A stretch of 64,000 nucleotides of DNA from an uncultured Bacteroidales bacterium (GTDB lineage: Bacteria; Bacteroidota; Bacteroidia; Bacteroidales; Paludibacteraceae): contig CALUNA010000012.1 in assembly GCA_944321895.1 (NCBI GenBank), positions 29,181 to 93,180 of the forward strand, in the 5' to 3' direction. The notes beneath the pieces were generated by a model. The model saw nothing but the letters and a program-made list of their open reading frames with translations. It was not told the origin of the DNA and made no database searches. Numbering within the stretch: the stretch's first letter is position 1; each line of letters begins with the position of its first letter. The position numbers and the translations under genes are program-made. Below, piece by piece: positions 47,957-58,518 of this stretch.

Positions 47957-49801
47957 TTATTTAATGATTTGCATTTCGCAGTTTTTGCAGTCGAATTTGA
48001 GTTGGAGCCGCTGTTTGCCGGTTTGCAGGAAAAGCGGTTCTTTCGGGCTTTGTGCAGGATGTTGTCGGGGGCACCATCCGTATTGGTATTTGATGCAATA
48101 TTTGCAGGTCATGACTGCCGTATGTTCGGGCGGCAGTTGTTCATAGGCAGGTTCTATGTGTGTCGCGCCGTTCGTTTCGTAGAATTGCCGCGCCATGTGG
48201 TTGTACACGTTTGTGGTATAGTCCAGTTGCTGTTTGGGCAGGTTTATGCCTGTTGTGCGCAGCGGTTTGGCATTTGTCGTCGGTTTGTTTTCCGGTTTTG
48301 TCCGGTCAAGCAGTTCCACGGTGCGGCGGCGCATTTCATTCAGTTCGGCGGCAGGGACAAACCATGTTTGTGTCGTGCGGATTTCCACACTTTGTGCTTC
48401 GTAACAGGTATTTCCCAGTTTGGCCAGCTGCGTCCGGATTTGTTGTGAGGCCTGTTCCGTGTTTCGTGCGGTTTGTTTTTGTGCGGGAAAATCCAACGCT
48501 ACATATCGTTCGCTGTTTGTTTCGGTCATTTCCAGTTTGAAACCTTCGGACGTTTCGGAGAAAACAATCCGCAACGGCAGCTTGCGTTCAGCCGTTTTTT
48601 GTTGCAACTGTTTGTCGAACAGACGGTCGTAATTCCGGTATAGCATGGTTCCGGTGGCGATGTCCGGCATTTGTGCCGGTATTATGCGCCCTCCCTCTAC
48701 GTTGTTTACCAGAAATCCGCCGAACCGTTTGTCCGGTTGTTGTTCTTGCGGTTGTATGTAGCACAAACCATCGCCGTTGGCCAGTGTTTTTTTGCTGTCT
48801 GTTTCCAGGAAATTCTTGCCGATGCGGGTTACCCGTCCGATCGGTTCGCCGATGGATTTTGGCGTGTCAGGCTGTATCATGTCTGCTGTCCGTCCGTGCA
48901 GGAAGTAGTCGGTTGCGCCGCGGAAGAACGTTTTTTGCGGGTCCGGCTCGAAAAAGAAGCGCGTTTTTCCGTACGATGCGGCCTGGAATCCGGACAATCC
49001 TTCCAAGACGGCGTCCAGTTTGCGTCGGTAACAGGCCACTGTGTTTTTCACATATTGCATGTCTTTGAGCCTGCCTTCAATCTTGAATGTTGTGATTCCG
49101 GCGCGTATCATTTCTGCCAGATAATCGGAACGGTCCATGTCTTTGAGCGAAAGCAGATGTTTTTCCTTGAGCAGTATATTTCCGTCGGCATCGAGCAGGT
49201 CATACGGCAACCGGCACATTTGCGCGCATGTGCCGCGGTTCGCGCTGCGTCCGCACAGGGCCTGGCTCAGGTAGCACTGTCCGCTGTAGCTGACGCACAA
49301 TGCACCTTGCACAAAGGCTTCCAGCTCGATGGTCGTGGCTGCCCGTATGGCGGCAATTTCCGTTATGCTGAGTTCGCGTGCCAGCACGGCGCGCCGGAAA
49401 CCGATTTGTTCCAGCATGCGGATTTGTTCTACCGTGCGGTTGTTGCATTGCGTGCTGGCGTGCAGGCGTATGAGTGGCAGGTCGAGTTCCAGGATTCCCA
49501 TGTCCTGAATGATCAGGGCATCTGTGCCGGCATTGTAAAGTTCATGTATCAGCCGTTCGGCTTCTTCCAGTTCGCGGTCGTTCAGAATCGTGTTGAGGGC
49601 GACCAGCACCTTGGCTCCGAACCGGTGGGCATAATCCGCAAGCCGTTTTATGTCGTTGATGGAATTGCCGGCTGCCGCCCTTGCCCCGAATTTCGGCGCG
49701 CCGATATAGACTGCATCCGCGCCGTGGTTAATGGCTTCGATACCGACTTCCGCATCGCGCGCAGGCGCCAGCAGTTCTATTTTTTGTGCATTATTTTCCA
49801 T
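47957..49801 (-). CDS. U32 family peptidase / tRNA or rRNA hydroxylation protein
   Basis: This 614-residue protein starts MENNAQKIELLAPARDAEVG. The U32 barrel blocks GADAVYIGAPKFGARAAAGN, LHASTQCNNRTVEQIRML and LEAFVQGALCVSYSGQCYLS are followed by GRSANRGTCAQMCRLPYDL. These cysteines bind an Fe-S cluster in the RlhA/TrhP group, which hydroxylate rRNA or tRNA; the peptidase name is historical. A C-terminal extension ends with CKYCIKYQYGWCPRQHP and FDCKNCEMQ, two more cysteine pairs. It is a single gene divergent from udk, and conserved in Bacteroidales. Confidence 0.92.
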   Translation of the reverse strand: MENNAQKIELLAPARDAEVGIEAINHGADAVYIGAPKFGARAAAGNSINDIKRLADYAHRFGAKVLVALNTILNDRELEEAERLIHELYNAGTDALIIQDMGILELDLPLIRLHASTQCNNRTVEQIRMLEQIGFRRAVLARELSITEIAAIRAATTIELEAFVQGALCVSYSGQCYLSQALCGRSANRGTCAQMCRLPYDLLDADGNILLKEKHLLSLKDMDRSDYLAEMIRAGITTFKIEGRLKDMQYVKNTVACYRRKLDAVLEGLSGFQAASYGKTRFFFEPDPQKTFFRGATDYFLHGRTADMIQPDTPKSIGEPIGRVTRIGKNFLETDSKKTLANGDGLCYIQPQEQQPDKRFGGFLVNNVEGGRIIPAQMPDIATGTMLYRNYDRLFDKQLQQKTAERKLPLRIVFSETSEGFKLEMTETNSERYVALDFPAQKQTARNTEQASQQIRTQLAKLGNTCYEAQSVEIRTTQTWFVPAAELNEMRRRTVELLDRTKPENKPTTNAKPLRTTGINLPKQQLDYTTNVYNHMARQFYETNGATHIEPAYEQLPPEHTAVMTCKYCIKYQYGWCPRQHPAQSPKEPLFLQTGKQRLQLKFDCKNCEMQIIK

Positions 49802-49906
49802 ATATTTTCATGCAAAGGTAGTCATTTTTCAAAAATAAGTTATTATTTTTGTCCCATAAACATGCGTGCAAGCGCAGGACAGTAGCATATAAATTCAGAA
49901 AATACC

Positions 49907-50518
49907 ATGTTAATCATTGGAATAGCAGGAGGAACAGGCTCGGGAAAAACGACCGTAGTGCGGAAAATAGTGGAGAAGTTGCCTAAAAACGAAGTGGTTG
50001 TGTTGCCGCAGGATTCTTATTACAAGGACAGCAGCCATGTGCCGGTAGAGGAACGGCAGAATATCAATTTTGACCATCCGGATGCTTTTGAGTGGACTCT
50101 GTTGGAGCAGCATCTGAAAATGCTGAAAGATGGCAAAGCCATTGAGCAGCCTACTTATTCGTACATTACTTGTACGCGCCAGCCTGAAACCATCCACATA
50201 GAACCCAAGGAAGTAATCATTGTAGAGGGAATCCTGGCCCTATGCGACAAAAAGTTGCGCAACCAGATGGATTTGAAAATCTTTGTGGATACGGATTCCG
50301 ATGAACGCCTGATTCGTGTTATCAACCGCGATGTGATTGAGCGCGGACGTACGGCCGAGGCCGTAATGGAGCGCTATACGCGCGTGCTGAAACCCATGCA
50401 TCAGCAGTTTATTGAACCGACCAAACGCTATGCGGATTTGATTGTGCCGGAAGGCGGCCATAACCAGGTGGCTATTGACATGATTACGGAATATCTGGAA
50501 CACAAGCTGAAAAAATGA
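49907..50518 (+). CDS. udk: Uridine kinase
   Basis: This 203-residue kinase has the P-loop IGIAGGTGSGKTTVVRKIVE at the N-terminus, DSYYKDSSHVPVEERQNINF with the substrate-binding DxYY, DHPDAFEWTL and RLIRVINRDVIERGRT. It phosphorylates uridine and cytidine for nucleotide salvage in the cytoplasm. Its stop overlaps the start of the next gene by four bases (ATGA), so it begins a three-gene operon. Confidence 0.96.
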   Translation: MLIIGIAGGTGSGKTTVVRKIVEKLPKNEVVVLPQDSYYKDSSHVPVEERQNINFDHPDAFEWTLLEQHLKMLKDGKAIEQPTYSYITCTRQPETIHIEPKEVIIVEGILALCDKKLRNQMDLKIFVDTDSDERLIRVINRDVIERGRTAEAVMERYTRVLKPMHQQFIEPTKRYADLIVPEGGHNQVAIDMITEYLEHKLKK

Positions 50519-51258
50519 TCGGAATTTCGTTCGATAAGATATTGTTTATTGACATAGAAACAGTGCCTGCTGTTGCCGATTTCAGTAAACTGACCCCGGA
50601 AATGCAAAGTTTGTGGGCAGAAAAGTTCAGCCGGTTGCAGAAAAGCATTCCATTGAAATATGCGGAGATGGCCACTGCGGCGGAAGGTTTCAACAGTTCG
50701 GCCGGTATCTATGCCGAGTTCGGCAAGATAGTCTGCATTTCGGTTGGTATTTGCCATAGCCGGCAGGGTGTACGCTGTTTCCGTACGCGGTCCTTTGCCG
50801 GTGAGGATGAAAGGCAGATATTGGCCGATTTTTTTGATTTGGTGGTGCGTTTTTTCACTACTTCTGAGCATAGGTTCTGCGGACACAACATAAAGGAATT
50901 TGACATTCCGTACATTTGCAGGCGCGCTCTGATTCAGGGACTGAAACTTCCAGATGCAATACAAGTGACTGGGAAGAGGCCGTGGGAGGTCAATTTCATT
51001 GATACGCTTGATATGTGGAAATTCGGTGATTATAAAAACTACACGTCTCTGAAAACACTGACGGCCGTTTTCGGCATTCCCACCCCGAAGGACGACATTG
51101 ACGGCTCGGAAGTCGCCCAGGTGTATTATGGCGGACATGACCTGCAACGTATTGCGACATATTGTCAGAAAGATGTGGTTGCGACGGCACAAGTGCTGTT
51201 CCGACTTTGCGGTGAGGAAACGATAAAACCGGAAAATATAGAAAATATTCCATTTTGA
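50515..51258 (+). CDS. Predicted 3'-5' exonuclease (PolB-like, DEDDy)
   Basis: This 247-residue protein has Exo I KILFIDIETVPAVADF with DxE, Exo II FCGHNIKEFDIPYICR, and Exo III RIATYCQKDVVATAQVLFRL (YxxxD). These are the three motifs of DEDDy exonucleases resembling the proofreading domain of family B polymerases (DNA_pol_B_exo2). It likely trims DNA or RNA 3' ends. Starts within the udk stop and overlaps the next gene by four bases. Confidence 0.9.
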   Translation: MIGISFDKILFIDIETVPAVADFSKLTPEMQSLWAEKFSRLQKSIPLKYAEMATAAEGFNSSAGIYAEFGKIVCISVGICHSRQGVRCFRTRSFAGEDERQILADFFDLVVRFFTTSEHRFCGHNIKEFDIPYICRRALIQGLKLPDAIQVTGKRPWEVNFIDTLDMWKFGDYKNYTSLKTLTAVFGIPTPKDDIDGSEVAQVYYGGHDLQRIATYCQKDVVATAQVLFRLCGEETIKPENIENIPF

Positions 51259-52601
51259 GAGCCAGATGGTTGCCCATATTCTTGTTGCTTCTTCTCTCTT
51301 GTTCGAAGAGGGAACAACAGGTTTCGCATGATTTGTCGGAAGAGCATGTGCGTGACACGCTGCGGGTAGCCATGCTTTATTCGCCGACGTCCTATTTTGT
51401 TCATAAGAACCGTACCGGCGGTTACGATTATGAATTATGCCGGAATCTTGCGGAATATCTTCAGAAACCGTTGAAAGTCATACCTGTAGAAAGTGATCCG
51501 GAATTGTATGAATTGTTGGACGACAATCAGGTGGACATGATTGCCTATTCGTGTGCGGAAACACGCGAGTTGCGTCAGCAGTATTTGCAGGTGTTCACTT
51601 CCTCGGAAGACGGCATGGTACTGGTTCAGCGTCAGGGCAGGCAGGCCGTGGCCGATGTCACCGAACTGGTTGGCAAGCGAATCAATATCCGGCGCGGCAG
51701 TCCTTTCCAGGAACGTTTGGCATCCCTGGATGAAGAGATTGGCGGCAAAGTGCAGATTGTGCTGGCATCGGATACGCTCCTTTCATCAGAGCTGATAGAG
51801 ATGGTGGCTGATGGTCAGATTGATTATACGGTGGCTTATAGCCAGACAGCCTCCCTTTACAGGAACTATAACAGGCAGTTGGATGTGCGTGTGCAGGTCA
51901 GTTTCCCTCAACGCCGTGGCTGGGTCATGCGCAGGAACACGCCTTTGCTGTATGCGGCCGTGTCGGAGTGGTGGGAGAAAGTGGACAGGCGCATGGTCGG
52001 TTCACTGGAAAAGCGCTATTTGCGGCAGAATGCATATGTGTCTTCGCGGGCGGAACGCTCGCTTCCTCATGATGCCATTTCGGCATACGATGATTATTTC
52101 CGGAAATACGCTCCTGTCATAGGTTGGGACTGGCGGTTGCTGGCTGCCCTGGCCTACAACGAGTCGCGTTTCAATCCGCAGACGGTTTCGTACGCCGGTG
52201 CGGAAGGGCTGATGCAGTTGATGCCGACAACGGCAGCGGCCTATGGTCTGGATTCCGTGACTGTTTTTGAACCGGAAGCCAACATAGCGGCAGGTGTTCA
52301 GTATATCAGGCACTTGCAGAATATCTACCGCAGTGTGGAAGACGAAATGGAACAGCAGAAGTTTATCCTGGCGAGTTATAATGCCGGTCCTGCTCATATT
52401 CTGGATGCCATGGCACTGGCCGAAAAATACGGAAAGGACCCGCATGTATGGTATGACAATGTGGAGTATTATCTGATGAAAAAAAGCGACCCGGCCTATT
52501 ATGAAGATCCCGTCGTCAAGTTCGGGTTCTATCGTGGAGGACAGGCCCGAAAATATGTCGAGAATGTCCTGAACACTTATCAAAAGTATTTGACACGCTG
52601 A
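51255..52601 (+). CDS. MltF-like lytic transglycosylase lipoprotein
   Basis: This 448-residue protein has a short signal with lipobox (PIFLLLLLSCSKR). A periplasmic substrate-binding-like domain (type SBP_bac_3) covers about 40-270: RVAMLYSPTSYFVHKNRTGG, DNQVDMIAYSCAETREL, KRINIRRGSPFQERL. The SLT transglycosylase domain follows from about 290, with catalytic ALAYNESRFNPQTVSYAGAE and GLMQLMPTTAAAYGLD. This is the MltF architecture, cutting peptidoglycan to 1,6-anhydro products. No ATG gives a signal peptide; the only workable start is the TTG at 51255, which overlaps the exonuclease stop by four bases, so translation is probably coupled. Confidence 0.9.
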   Translation: MRARWLPIFLLLLLSCSKREQQVSHDLSEEHVRDTLRVAMLYSPTSYFVHKNRTGGYDYELCRNLAEYLQKPLKVIPVESDPELYELLDDNQVDMIAYSCAETRELRQQYLQVFTSSEDGMVLVQRQGRQAVADVTELVGKRINIRRGSPFQERLASLDEEIGGKVQIVLASDTLLSSELIEMVADGQIDYTVAYSQTASLYRNYNRQLDVRVQVSFPQRRGWVMRRNTPLLYAAVSEWWEKVDRRMVGSLEKRYLRQNAYVSSRAERSLPHDAISAYDDYFRKYAPVIGWDWRLLAALAYNESRFNPQTVSYAGAEGLMQLMPTTAAAYGLDSVTVFEPEANIAAGVQYIRHLQNIYRSVEDEMEQQKFILASYNAGPAHILDAMALAEKYGKDPHVWYDNVEYYLMKKSDPAYYEDPVVKFGFYRGGQARKYVENVLNTYQKYLTR

Positions 52602-52605
52602 CTGG

Positions 52606-53199
52606 TTATCCGCAGAGCAGATGCTCGATGAGGATTTTCGTGCCTATCAGGATCAGAATGATTCCGCCGATGACTTCCACGTTCAGCCGGAAACGTTTGC
52701 CGAACGTGGCTCCAATCCACATTCCAAGCATGGAGAACAGGAAACTGACAGCACCGATAATACTGAATGCGACGGCCGTCCATTCCGGTGTAGGAACGAA
52801 AATCAGTCCGGTGGCCAACGCATCGATGCTGGTTGCTATGGCCAGCGAAAACAGTATTTTCCAGGAAAACAAGGTAGCAATGTCTTCCGTCCGGGTGGTT
52901 TCCTGCCCGTTTTTGCTGCCGTTTTTTTCCCGCATGGATTCGACAATCATTTTCGTGCCGATGAATCCCAACAAGACAAAAGCTATCCAATGGTCGATGA
53001 CAGCTATTGTTTCGGCAAAACTGATGCCTGCCAGGTATCCGATAAGCGGCATGAGTCCCTGGAAAAGTCCGAACAGAAGCGCTGTACGCAAGGCGTATCT
53101 GAAGTAAAATTTCCGGGCAGCCATACCTTTGGCAATGGAAACGGCAAAACAATCCATTGCCAGTCCGATGGCAATGACAATGATAGAAAGTAAGTCCAT
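52606..53199 (-). CDS. mntP: Manganese efflux pump MntP
   Basis: This 197-residue inner-membrane protein has six helices in two related halves. Characteristic acidic helix motifs are AIGLAMDCFAVSIAKGMAAR in helix I and LAIATSIDALATGLIFVPT in helix IV. A hydrophilic central loop (ESMREKNGSKNGQETTRTED) separates the halves. MntP exports Mn2+ to prevent toxicity. I looked for a yybP-ykoY manganese riboswitch in the 118 bases upstream and did not see a convincing match, although a GC-rich hairpin (GAGGG...CCCTC) is present. Convergent with the transglycosylase gene four bases away. Confidence 0.93.
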   Translation of the reverse strand: MDLLSIIVIAIGLAMDCFAVSIAKGMAARKFYFRYALRTALLFGLFQGLMPLIGYLAGISFAETIAVIDHWIAFVLLGFIGTKMIVESMREKNGSKNGQETTRTEDIATLFSWKILFSLAIATSIDALATGLIFVPTPEWTAVAFSIIGAVSFLFSMLGMWIGATFGKRFRLNVEVIGGIILILIGTKILIEHLLCG

Positions 53200-53317
53200 A
53201 TGAAAATATCAAGAGGGGCCGGTTTTTGCGCCGGACACCCTCGTGTTTGTAAAACCGTATGGAAATACTTCACGTGTTCCATGCGGCTTCAGTTTAGTGA
53301 TTTATCAAAAGCCGGGA

Positions 53318-55327
53318 TTACAGCATGGCTTTTACCTGCTTGTAGACATTTTCGGCTGTGAATCCGAGTTTTTCGTCCAACACCTCATATGGAGCGGAGA
53401 AGCCGAACGATTCCAGGCCCCAGATTTTGCCGTTTTCTCCGACCAGTCCCTGCAACGTTACCGGAAGTCCAGCTGTCAGTCCGAAGCGTTTGATGTTGGG
53501 TGGCAGCACTTCGTTCTGGTATTCAATGGGCTGGCTGCGGAAAAGTCCTTCCGATGGCACGGAAACGATGCGCAGTTTCACGCCATCCTTGCGGAGGAGT
53601 TCAGCGCCGGCGACCAAGGTCGATACTTCCGAGCCGGAAGCCACCAGGACCACATCGGGGTGTTCATCCGTATAGACGATGTATGCGCCTTTTTCAGCCT
53701 GTTTTACGTCAGCGTTGGGCAGGCTGGCAATGTTCTGGCGGCTCAGAATCAGTGCGGATGGTGTTGCCGTGTTTTCCATGGCCATTTTCCAGGCAATGGT
53801 TGTTTCGTCGGCATCGGCCGGACGGATGACCAGCATGGAGTTGTGTCCTTTGTGGTTTTTGAGTTTTTCCATCAGGCGTATCTGTGCTTCCTGTTCGACG
53901 GGTTCATGTGTCGGGCCGTCTTCGCCGACGCGGAAGGCATCGTGTGTCCAGATGAACTTGACAGGCAGTTCCATCAAGGCCGCCATGCGCACGGCGGGCT
54001 TCATGTAGTCGGAGAAAACGAAGAAAGTTCCGCATGCGGCAATGACGCCTCCGTGCAGTGCCATGCCTATGCAGCAGCATGCCATGGTCAGTTCCGAAAC
54101 GCCGGCCTGTAGGAATGCTCCGCTGAAATCGCCTTTTTTCATGGCGGTTGTTTTTTTCAGGAAACCATCCGTTTTGTCCGAATTGGACAGGTCGGCACTT
54201 GCGCAGATCATGTTTTCCACTTTTTCGGCCAAAGTGCCAAGTACAATTGCAGAGGCGTTTCTTGTGGCGGCTCCCGGTTTCTGCACGATTCCGTCCCAAT
54301 TTATCGGAGGTATTTTTCCGCTGAAGAATGCGGCCATTTTGGCGGCCAGTTCCGGGTTGCTTTTTGCCCATGCTTCTTTGCGGGCATATTTGCGTGCAAC
54401 TATTTCCTTCAGTTCGGCAGCGCGTTTGGCATACAGTTTTTTTGTTTCTTCAAAGAAAACGAAGGGGTTTTCGGGGTCGCCTCCCAAGTGGGCAATGGTC
54501 CGGCTGAATGATGCACCGCTTTTGCCGATGGGTTGTCCGTGTGTGGAGCATTGTTTCTCAAAGCTGCTGCCATCTTCTTTTACTGCTCCTTTGCCCATAA
54601 TGGTTTTTCCGATGATCAGCGTCGGTTTTTCCGTTTCTGCTTTGGCTGTTTTCAGTGCGTTGCGGATTTGTTCGGCATCGTTGCCGTTGATTTCCAGTAC
54701 ACGCCATCCCCATGCTTCATATTTTTTGGCTACGTTTTCGGATGTAACGGCTTCCGTGGCCGTTGACAGCTGTATGTCGTTCGAGTCGTAGAACATGATG
54801 AGGTTGTCCAGTCCGAGGTGTCCGGCCAGTCGTCCGGCTCCTTGCGATATTTCTTCCTGTATGCCGCCATCGGAGATAAACGTATAGATGGTCTGGTCCA
54901 TGACTTCTCCGAATTTTGCTTTCAGGAATTTGGCGGCTATTGCGGCTCCGACAGCATATGTATGTCCTTGTCCGAGCGGGCCGGATGTGTTTTCTATGCC
55001 GTGTGCAACATCTACTTCCGGATGTCCGGGAGTTATGCTGCCCCATTGGCGCAGGTTTTTAAGGTCATCCAGGGTGTATTTTCCCGTACAGCTCAATACG
55101 GCATAAAGCATTGGTGCCATGTGTCCGGGATCCAGAAAGAAGCGGTCGCGTCCTTCCCATGCCGGGTTTTCCGGGTCATATTCCAGAAATTCGGAATACA
55201 GGACGTTGATAAAGTCGGCTCCTCCCATTGCACCGCCGGGATGTCCGGATTTTGCTTTTTCTACCATGGCTGCAGCCAGTATGCGAATGTTGTCTGCTGC
55301 GCGATTTAAAGATTGCGTTGTGTTCAT
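53318..55327 (-). CDS. tkt: Transketolase
   Basis: This 669-residue thiamine-diphosphate enzyme of the non-oxidative pentose phosphate pathway starts MNTTQSLNRAADNIRILAAA. It shows KSGHPGGAMGGADFINVLY, GPLGQGHTYAVGAAIAAKF, the TPP-binding FISDGGIQEEISQGAGRLAG and the pyrimidine-domain segment RMAALMELPVKFIWTHDAFR followed by GEDGPTHEPVEQ. I chose the ATG at 55327 because conserved sequence begins there. A perfect -7 TATCTTTG lies on the minus strand at 55364-55371. Downstream of pfp but separated by a terminator. Confidence 0.96.
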   Translation of the reverse strand: MNTTQSLNRAADNIRILAAAMVEKAKSGHPGGAMGGADFINVLYSEFLEYDPENPAWEGRDRFFLDPGHMAPMLYAVLSCTGKYTLDDLKNLRQWGSITPGHPEVDVAHGIENTSGPLGQGHTYAVGAAIAAKFLKAKFGEVMDQTIYTFISDGGIQEEISQGAGRLAGHLGLDNLIMFYDSNDIQLSTATEAVTSENVAKKYEAWGWRVLEINGNDAEQIRNALKTAKAETEKPTLIIGKTIMGKGAVKEDGSSFEKQCSTHGQPIGKSGASFSRTIAHLGGDPENPFVFFEETKKLYAKRAAELKEIVARKYARKEAWAKSNPELAAKMAAFFSGKIPPINWDGIVQKPGAATRNASAIVLGTLAEKVENMICASADLSNSDKTDGFLKKTTAMKKGDFSGAFLQAGVSELTMACCCIGMALHGGVIAACGTFFVFSDYMKPAVRMAALMELPVKFIWTHDAFRVGEDGPTHEPVEQEAQIRLMEKLKNHKGHNSMLVIRPADADETTIAWKMAMENTATPSALILSRQNIASLPNADVKQAEKGAYIVYTDEHPDVVLVASGSEVSTLVAGAELLRKDGVKLRIVSVPSEGLFRSQPIEYQNEVLPPNIKRFGLTAGLPVTLQGLVGENGKIWGLESFGFSAPYEVLDEKLGFTAENVYKQVKAML

Positions 55328-55472
55328 ATCGGTTTGTTTATGTGTTTTTTTGTTTTTATACGGCAAAGATACAGATAATAAGTGAGAAAACAGGTTTTCG
55401 GGCACTTATTATTTTGTATTGTCTTGTGCGTATCTGTCTTTGTGGTAGCGTTGTCCGTTTTTACATAAGCAG

Positions 55473-55511
55473 AAAAACCGCTTGGAAAGTATATTTCACA
55501 GGCGGTTTTTC
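55473..55511 (-). terminator. Terminator of pfp
   Basis: On the minus strand AAAAACCGCCTG pairs with the inverse ending in AAGCGGTTTTT and continues into T residues. It lies 22 bases after the pfp stop and ends before the tkt promoter. Confidence 0.8.
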
Positions 55512-55533
55512 CGGTAGCAATCCATTTTTCGGT

Positions 55534-57189
55534 TTATTCAATATTTTTATCGTGCTCAATCAGCAGTGTGCGTGTTGGCATGTCGCATACTTCAGCGGGT
55601 CCATAGTATTGAATGGGTCCGGGATATACGTAGCTTGTGTTGGCATCTGCCCAGCTGTCGCGGTGTGCGGCAAAATACTGGAACGGTTTGCCATCCAGTT
55701 TTACCAGTGCTTTTTGTATAACCGGTTTCATGGCACCGTGTCGTTTTTCCATGTTCATCATCATGGTGATTGGCACGCCTCCTGCAATCCATTCGGCTGC
55801 CGGTGCAGTCAGGTTGCGTACGGATGCCATATAGCCTGTTTTGCCTTCTGAAATCAGGATGGAGGCTGCATATCCGAGTGAGTAGCAGTAGTCTGCATCG
55901 AAATTGGAAGGTATGGCGCAACGTCCTTCGTATCCGAAGAAGTGGTTGATGGTGGTGAACTTGCCTTTGTATTTTCCTTCGCCTTTCAGGATAGCGAGCT
56001 GTTTTGCAACCATTTCGATCAGTAGTTTTTCCGTTTCGATCAGTGAAACCTGTACGTTTCCGTGCGGGTCGCGGTCGAGCGTCAGTTGGCGTGCGATGCC
56101 CTTGGGCAGGTCGGAATATACGGTTCTGCTTTCCGGCGTGAGTTTGGCTTTTACGTATTGGCGTTTTTCGTCGTCCGTGTCGAGTGCGTTGAATTCTTCG
56201 TTGTGTGCCAGCATGTCGTTCAGTTCGGCAATCAGTTTTTTCATGGCCGGAATGAATTCGATCAGGCCTTCCGGAATCAGGACGGTTCCGAAGTTCAGGC
56301 CGGCTTCGGCGCGTGCCACAACCACTTTTACGATGTCGTTCACGATATCGTTCAGTGTCATGTTTTTGGCTTCTACTTCTTCGGAAATGATGCAGATGTT
56401 CGGTTGGCTTTGTAGGGCGCATTCCAGTGCGATGTGCGAAGCGGAACGTCCCATCAGGCGGATGAAGTGCCAGTATTTTTTTGCGGAGTTGGCATCGCGC
56501 TGTATGTTTCCGATAAGTTCGGAATAGACCTTGCATGCCGTGTCGAATCCGAATGAGGTTTCGATCATTTCGTTTTTCAGGTCGCCGTCAATGGTTTTGG
56601 GGCATCCGATGACCTGTATGCCGCAATTCTTTTGGAGGTAATATTCGGCCAGCACGCAGGCGTTTGTGTTGGAATCATCTCCGCCAATGATAACAATAGC
56701 CTTGATGCCCAGTTCCTTGCAAATGGTTATGCCGTTGTCAAACTGCCAGGTTTCTTCCAGTTTGGTGCGTCCGGAGCCTATAATGTCGAAGCCTCCCGTG
56801 TTGCGGTATTCGTCAATGATATCGGCAGTCAGCTCGATATATTTGTGGTCGATGAGTCCGCTTGGTCCTCCCAGAAATCCGTACAGTCTGTTGGCCGGGT
56901 TGAGTTTTTTGAGTCCGTCAAAGAGTCCGGAGATTACATTGTGTCCGCCGGGGGCTTGTCCGCCGGAAAGTATTACACCTACGTTTACGGCCGGATAACT
57001 TTTGGCATCGCCTTCCTTGAACTGGATCAGGGGCATGCCGTATGTGTTCGGGAACAGTTTTTTGATTTCTTCTTGGTCTGCCACGGATTCGGTGGCATGG
57101 CCTTCGGTCAACACCACATTGCCTTGCAGTGCTTTGGGCAATTTGGGTTGATAGCTTGCCCGTGCAATTTGTAATGGACTTTTTTTCAT
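55534..57189 (-). CDS. pfp: PPi-dependent 6-phosphofructokinase (long form)
   Basis: This 551-residue enzyme has [40 protein letters not shown] and the PPi-type signature [20 protein letters not shown], followed by [25 protein letters not shown] and PKTIDGDL mark pyrophosphate and not ATP as phosphoryl donor. It makes the fructose 1,6-bisphosphate step reversible in glycolysis, as is usual in Bacteroidales. I chose the ATG at 57189 ([18 protein letters not shown]); the longer upstream frame is not conserved-looking. -7 TAACTTTG at 57225-57232 on the minus strand. Confidence 0.95.
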   Translation of the reverse strand: MKKSPLQIARASYQPKLPKALQGNVVLTEGHATESVADQEEIKKLFPNTYGMPLIQFKEGDAKSYPAVNVGVILSGGQAPGGHNVISGLFDGLKKLNPANRLYGFLGGPSGLIDHKYIELTADIIDEYRNTGGFDIIGSGRTKLEETWQFDNGITICKELGIKAIVIIGGDDSNTNACVLAEYYLQKNCGIQVIGCPKTIDGDLKNEMIETSFGFDTACKVYSELIGNIQRDANSAKKYWHFIRLMGRSASHIALECALQSQPNICIISEEVEAKNMTLNDIVNDIVKVVVARAEAGLNFGTVLIPEGLIEFIPAMKKLIAELNDMLAHNEEFNALDTDDEKRQYVKAKLTPESRTVYSDLPKGIARQLTLDRDPHGNVQVSLIETEKLLIEMVAKQLAILKGEGKYKGKFTTINHFFGYEGRCAIPSNFDADYCYSLGYAASILISEGKTGYMASVRNLTAPAAEWIAGGVPITMMMNMEKRHGAMKPVIQKALVKLDGKPFQYFAAHRDSWADANTSYVYPGPIQYYGPAEVCDMPTRTLLIEHDKNIE

Positions 57190-57307
57190 ATTCGAAACTA
57201 ATTGATCGTTAGTATTAAGCGCCGCAAAGTTACCTAAAATTGAATAAATATAAAAGTGAAAATTACACAACAGCAAACGGGCGCCTTCGGTCTTGGTGGC
57301 TGCATGG

Positions 57308-58510
57308 TTATTTATGTGTCACCATCGGTTTGCAGTTTTGCGCTTTCAGCCAGGCCTGCAGGTAGTCATCAAAAAATGCCGTTTGTGTCCATGGAGCGTC
57401 TTTGCTTGATACGGCTGTAAGCCGGAAACGCAGCACTGTACCTTTTTTGTAGGGCATCAGTACCAGATTGTTTACCTTGTCCTGTACGTAACGCAGTCCG
57501 GGGATATGTTTGTCAACAAGCACTCCCAGGCCTACTGTTTCCTTGGCGTACTTGATGGTGTCGTTGACCGGCCAGTCCGTGCCGAATGAGCCGAGCAATC
57601 CGTTCTCCGGGTCGGTGAACAATCCTCCGTCCTTCACTTTTTGTACGCCGGTAGCCAGTGCCGTTATGTCCTGGTCGGCACGCACTTCAACGATGCAATC
57701 ACGCTGGCGTGCATACTGGATGTAGCGTACGGTCATGTTGATGTTCTTGCCTTCGTACTGCCAGCCTTCCACTTCCGTTTCGCAAATGGTGCGCAGGTTT
57801 CCTTGTGAAACGATTCGTTGGGTGCGTTTGTCGAATTTGTCAATGTGTATGGCCTTTTTCCCGTTCCAGCCTTTTACCGTTCCGACACCGACGCTACCGC
57901 TCACGCGTAGCACGTCATCGCCGAATCCTTGTGCCAATTGTTCATCGTCCGGATACCATTGGCAGGCTTCCAGCTCCAGCCGGGGTGTTTTCTTGTCGTA
58001 TACATCGATGGTGCTTTTGTTGTCGAAATAGATCCGGTAGGCAACCAGGGCCGATTCCCAGGCTACTCCGTGGTGATGCATTTTATGATACATGTCGTTT
58101 TTGGTCGATGATGCTTCCGTAACGTGTTTTATGCTGCCATCGGGTTGTTTGAGCAGCATTTCCGCATAAACCTCCTGTGGAAATGTCGCGCGTTTTTTGT
58201 CGGTTATCGGTTTCAGGATGGCGGTAACGCTGTTTGCGTTTCCTTCATCGAGAGGGTAAAAAACCAGTTCATCGGCTATGCCGTCTCCGTCCAGATCGTC
58301 GAGTTGCGATGTGACTTGCTTGCCATTGACAAACACGGCCAGTCGGTTGCGTTCTTCACGGTCGATTTGCGTGTATTCATCCAGATTCAGGACTACCGGT
58401 TGGTCGCGGAGGCAACAACCTTCGGCTGTTTGTATGTTGATTTTTACGGTTTTGGCACCGGCGGGCATGACTGCCATCAGGCAGATGCATATGTACAGGA
58501 ATTTTTTCAT
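57308..58510 (-). CDS. DUF4861 secreted protein of pectin utilisation
   Basis: This 400-residue protein has a signal peptide ([20 protein letters not shown]) and a beta-rich body with [59 protein letters not shown] and [20 protein letters not shown]. The pattern matches DUF4861, which occurs almost only in pectin/rhamnogalacturonan loci of Bacteroidetes. Its activity is not established to my knowledge; a GH or lyase-like sandwich is possible. It lies eight bases downstream of the GH28 gene and is cotranscribed with it. Confidence 0.88.
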   Translation of the reverse strand: MKKFLYICICLMAVMPAGAKTVKINIQTAEGCCLRDQPVVLNLDEYTQIDREERNRLAVFVNGKQVTSQLDDLDGDGIADELVFYPLDEGNANSVTAILKPITDKKRATFPQEVYAEMLLKQPDGSIKHVTEASSTKNDMYHKMHHHGVAWESALVAYRIYFDNKSTIDVYDKKTPRLELEACQWYPDDEQLAQGFGDDVLRVSGSVGVGTVKGWNGKKAIHIDKFDKRTQRIVSQGNLRTICETEVEGWQYEGKNINMTVRYIQYARQRDCIVEVRADQDITALATGVQKVKDGGLFTDPENGLLGSFGTDWPVNDTIKYAKETVGLGVLVDKHIPGLRYVQDKVNNLVLMPYKKGTVLRFRLTAVSSKDAPWTQTAFFDDYLQAWLKAQNCKPMVTHK

Positions 58511-58518
58511 GTTGGTTA

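Noticed and set aside
48671..49885. 404-codon plus-strand frame opposite the U32 gene
   Set aside because: Antisense shadow; the U32 protein has full family motifs.
53200..53317. yybP-ykoY manganese riboswitch before mntP
   Set aside because: Only a GC-rich hairpin is visible; the conserved riboswitch core could not be found.
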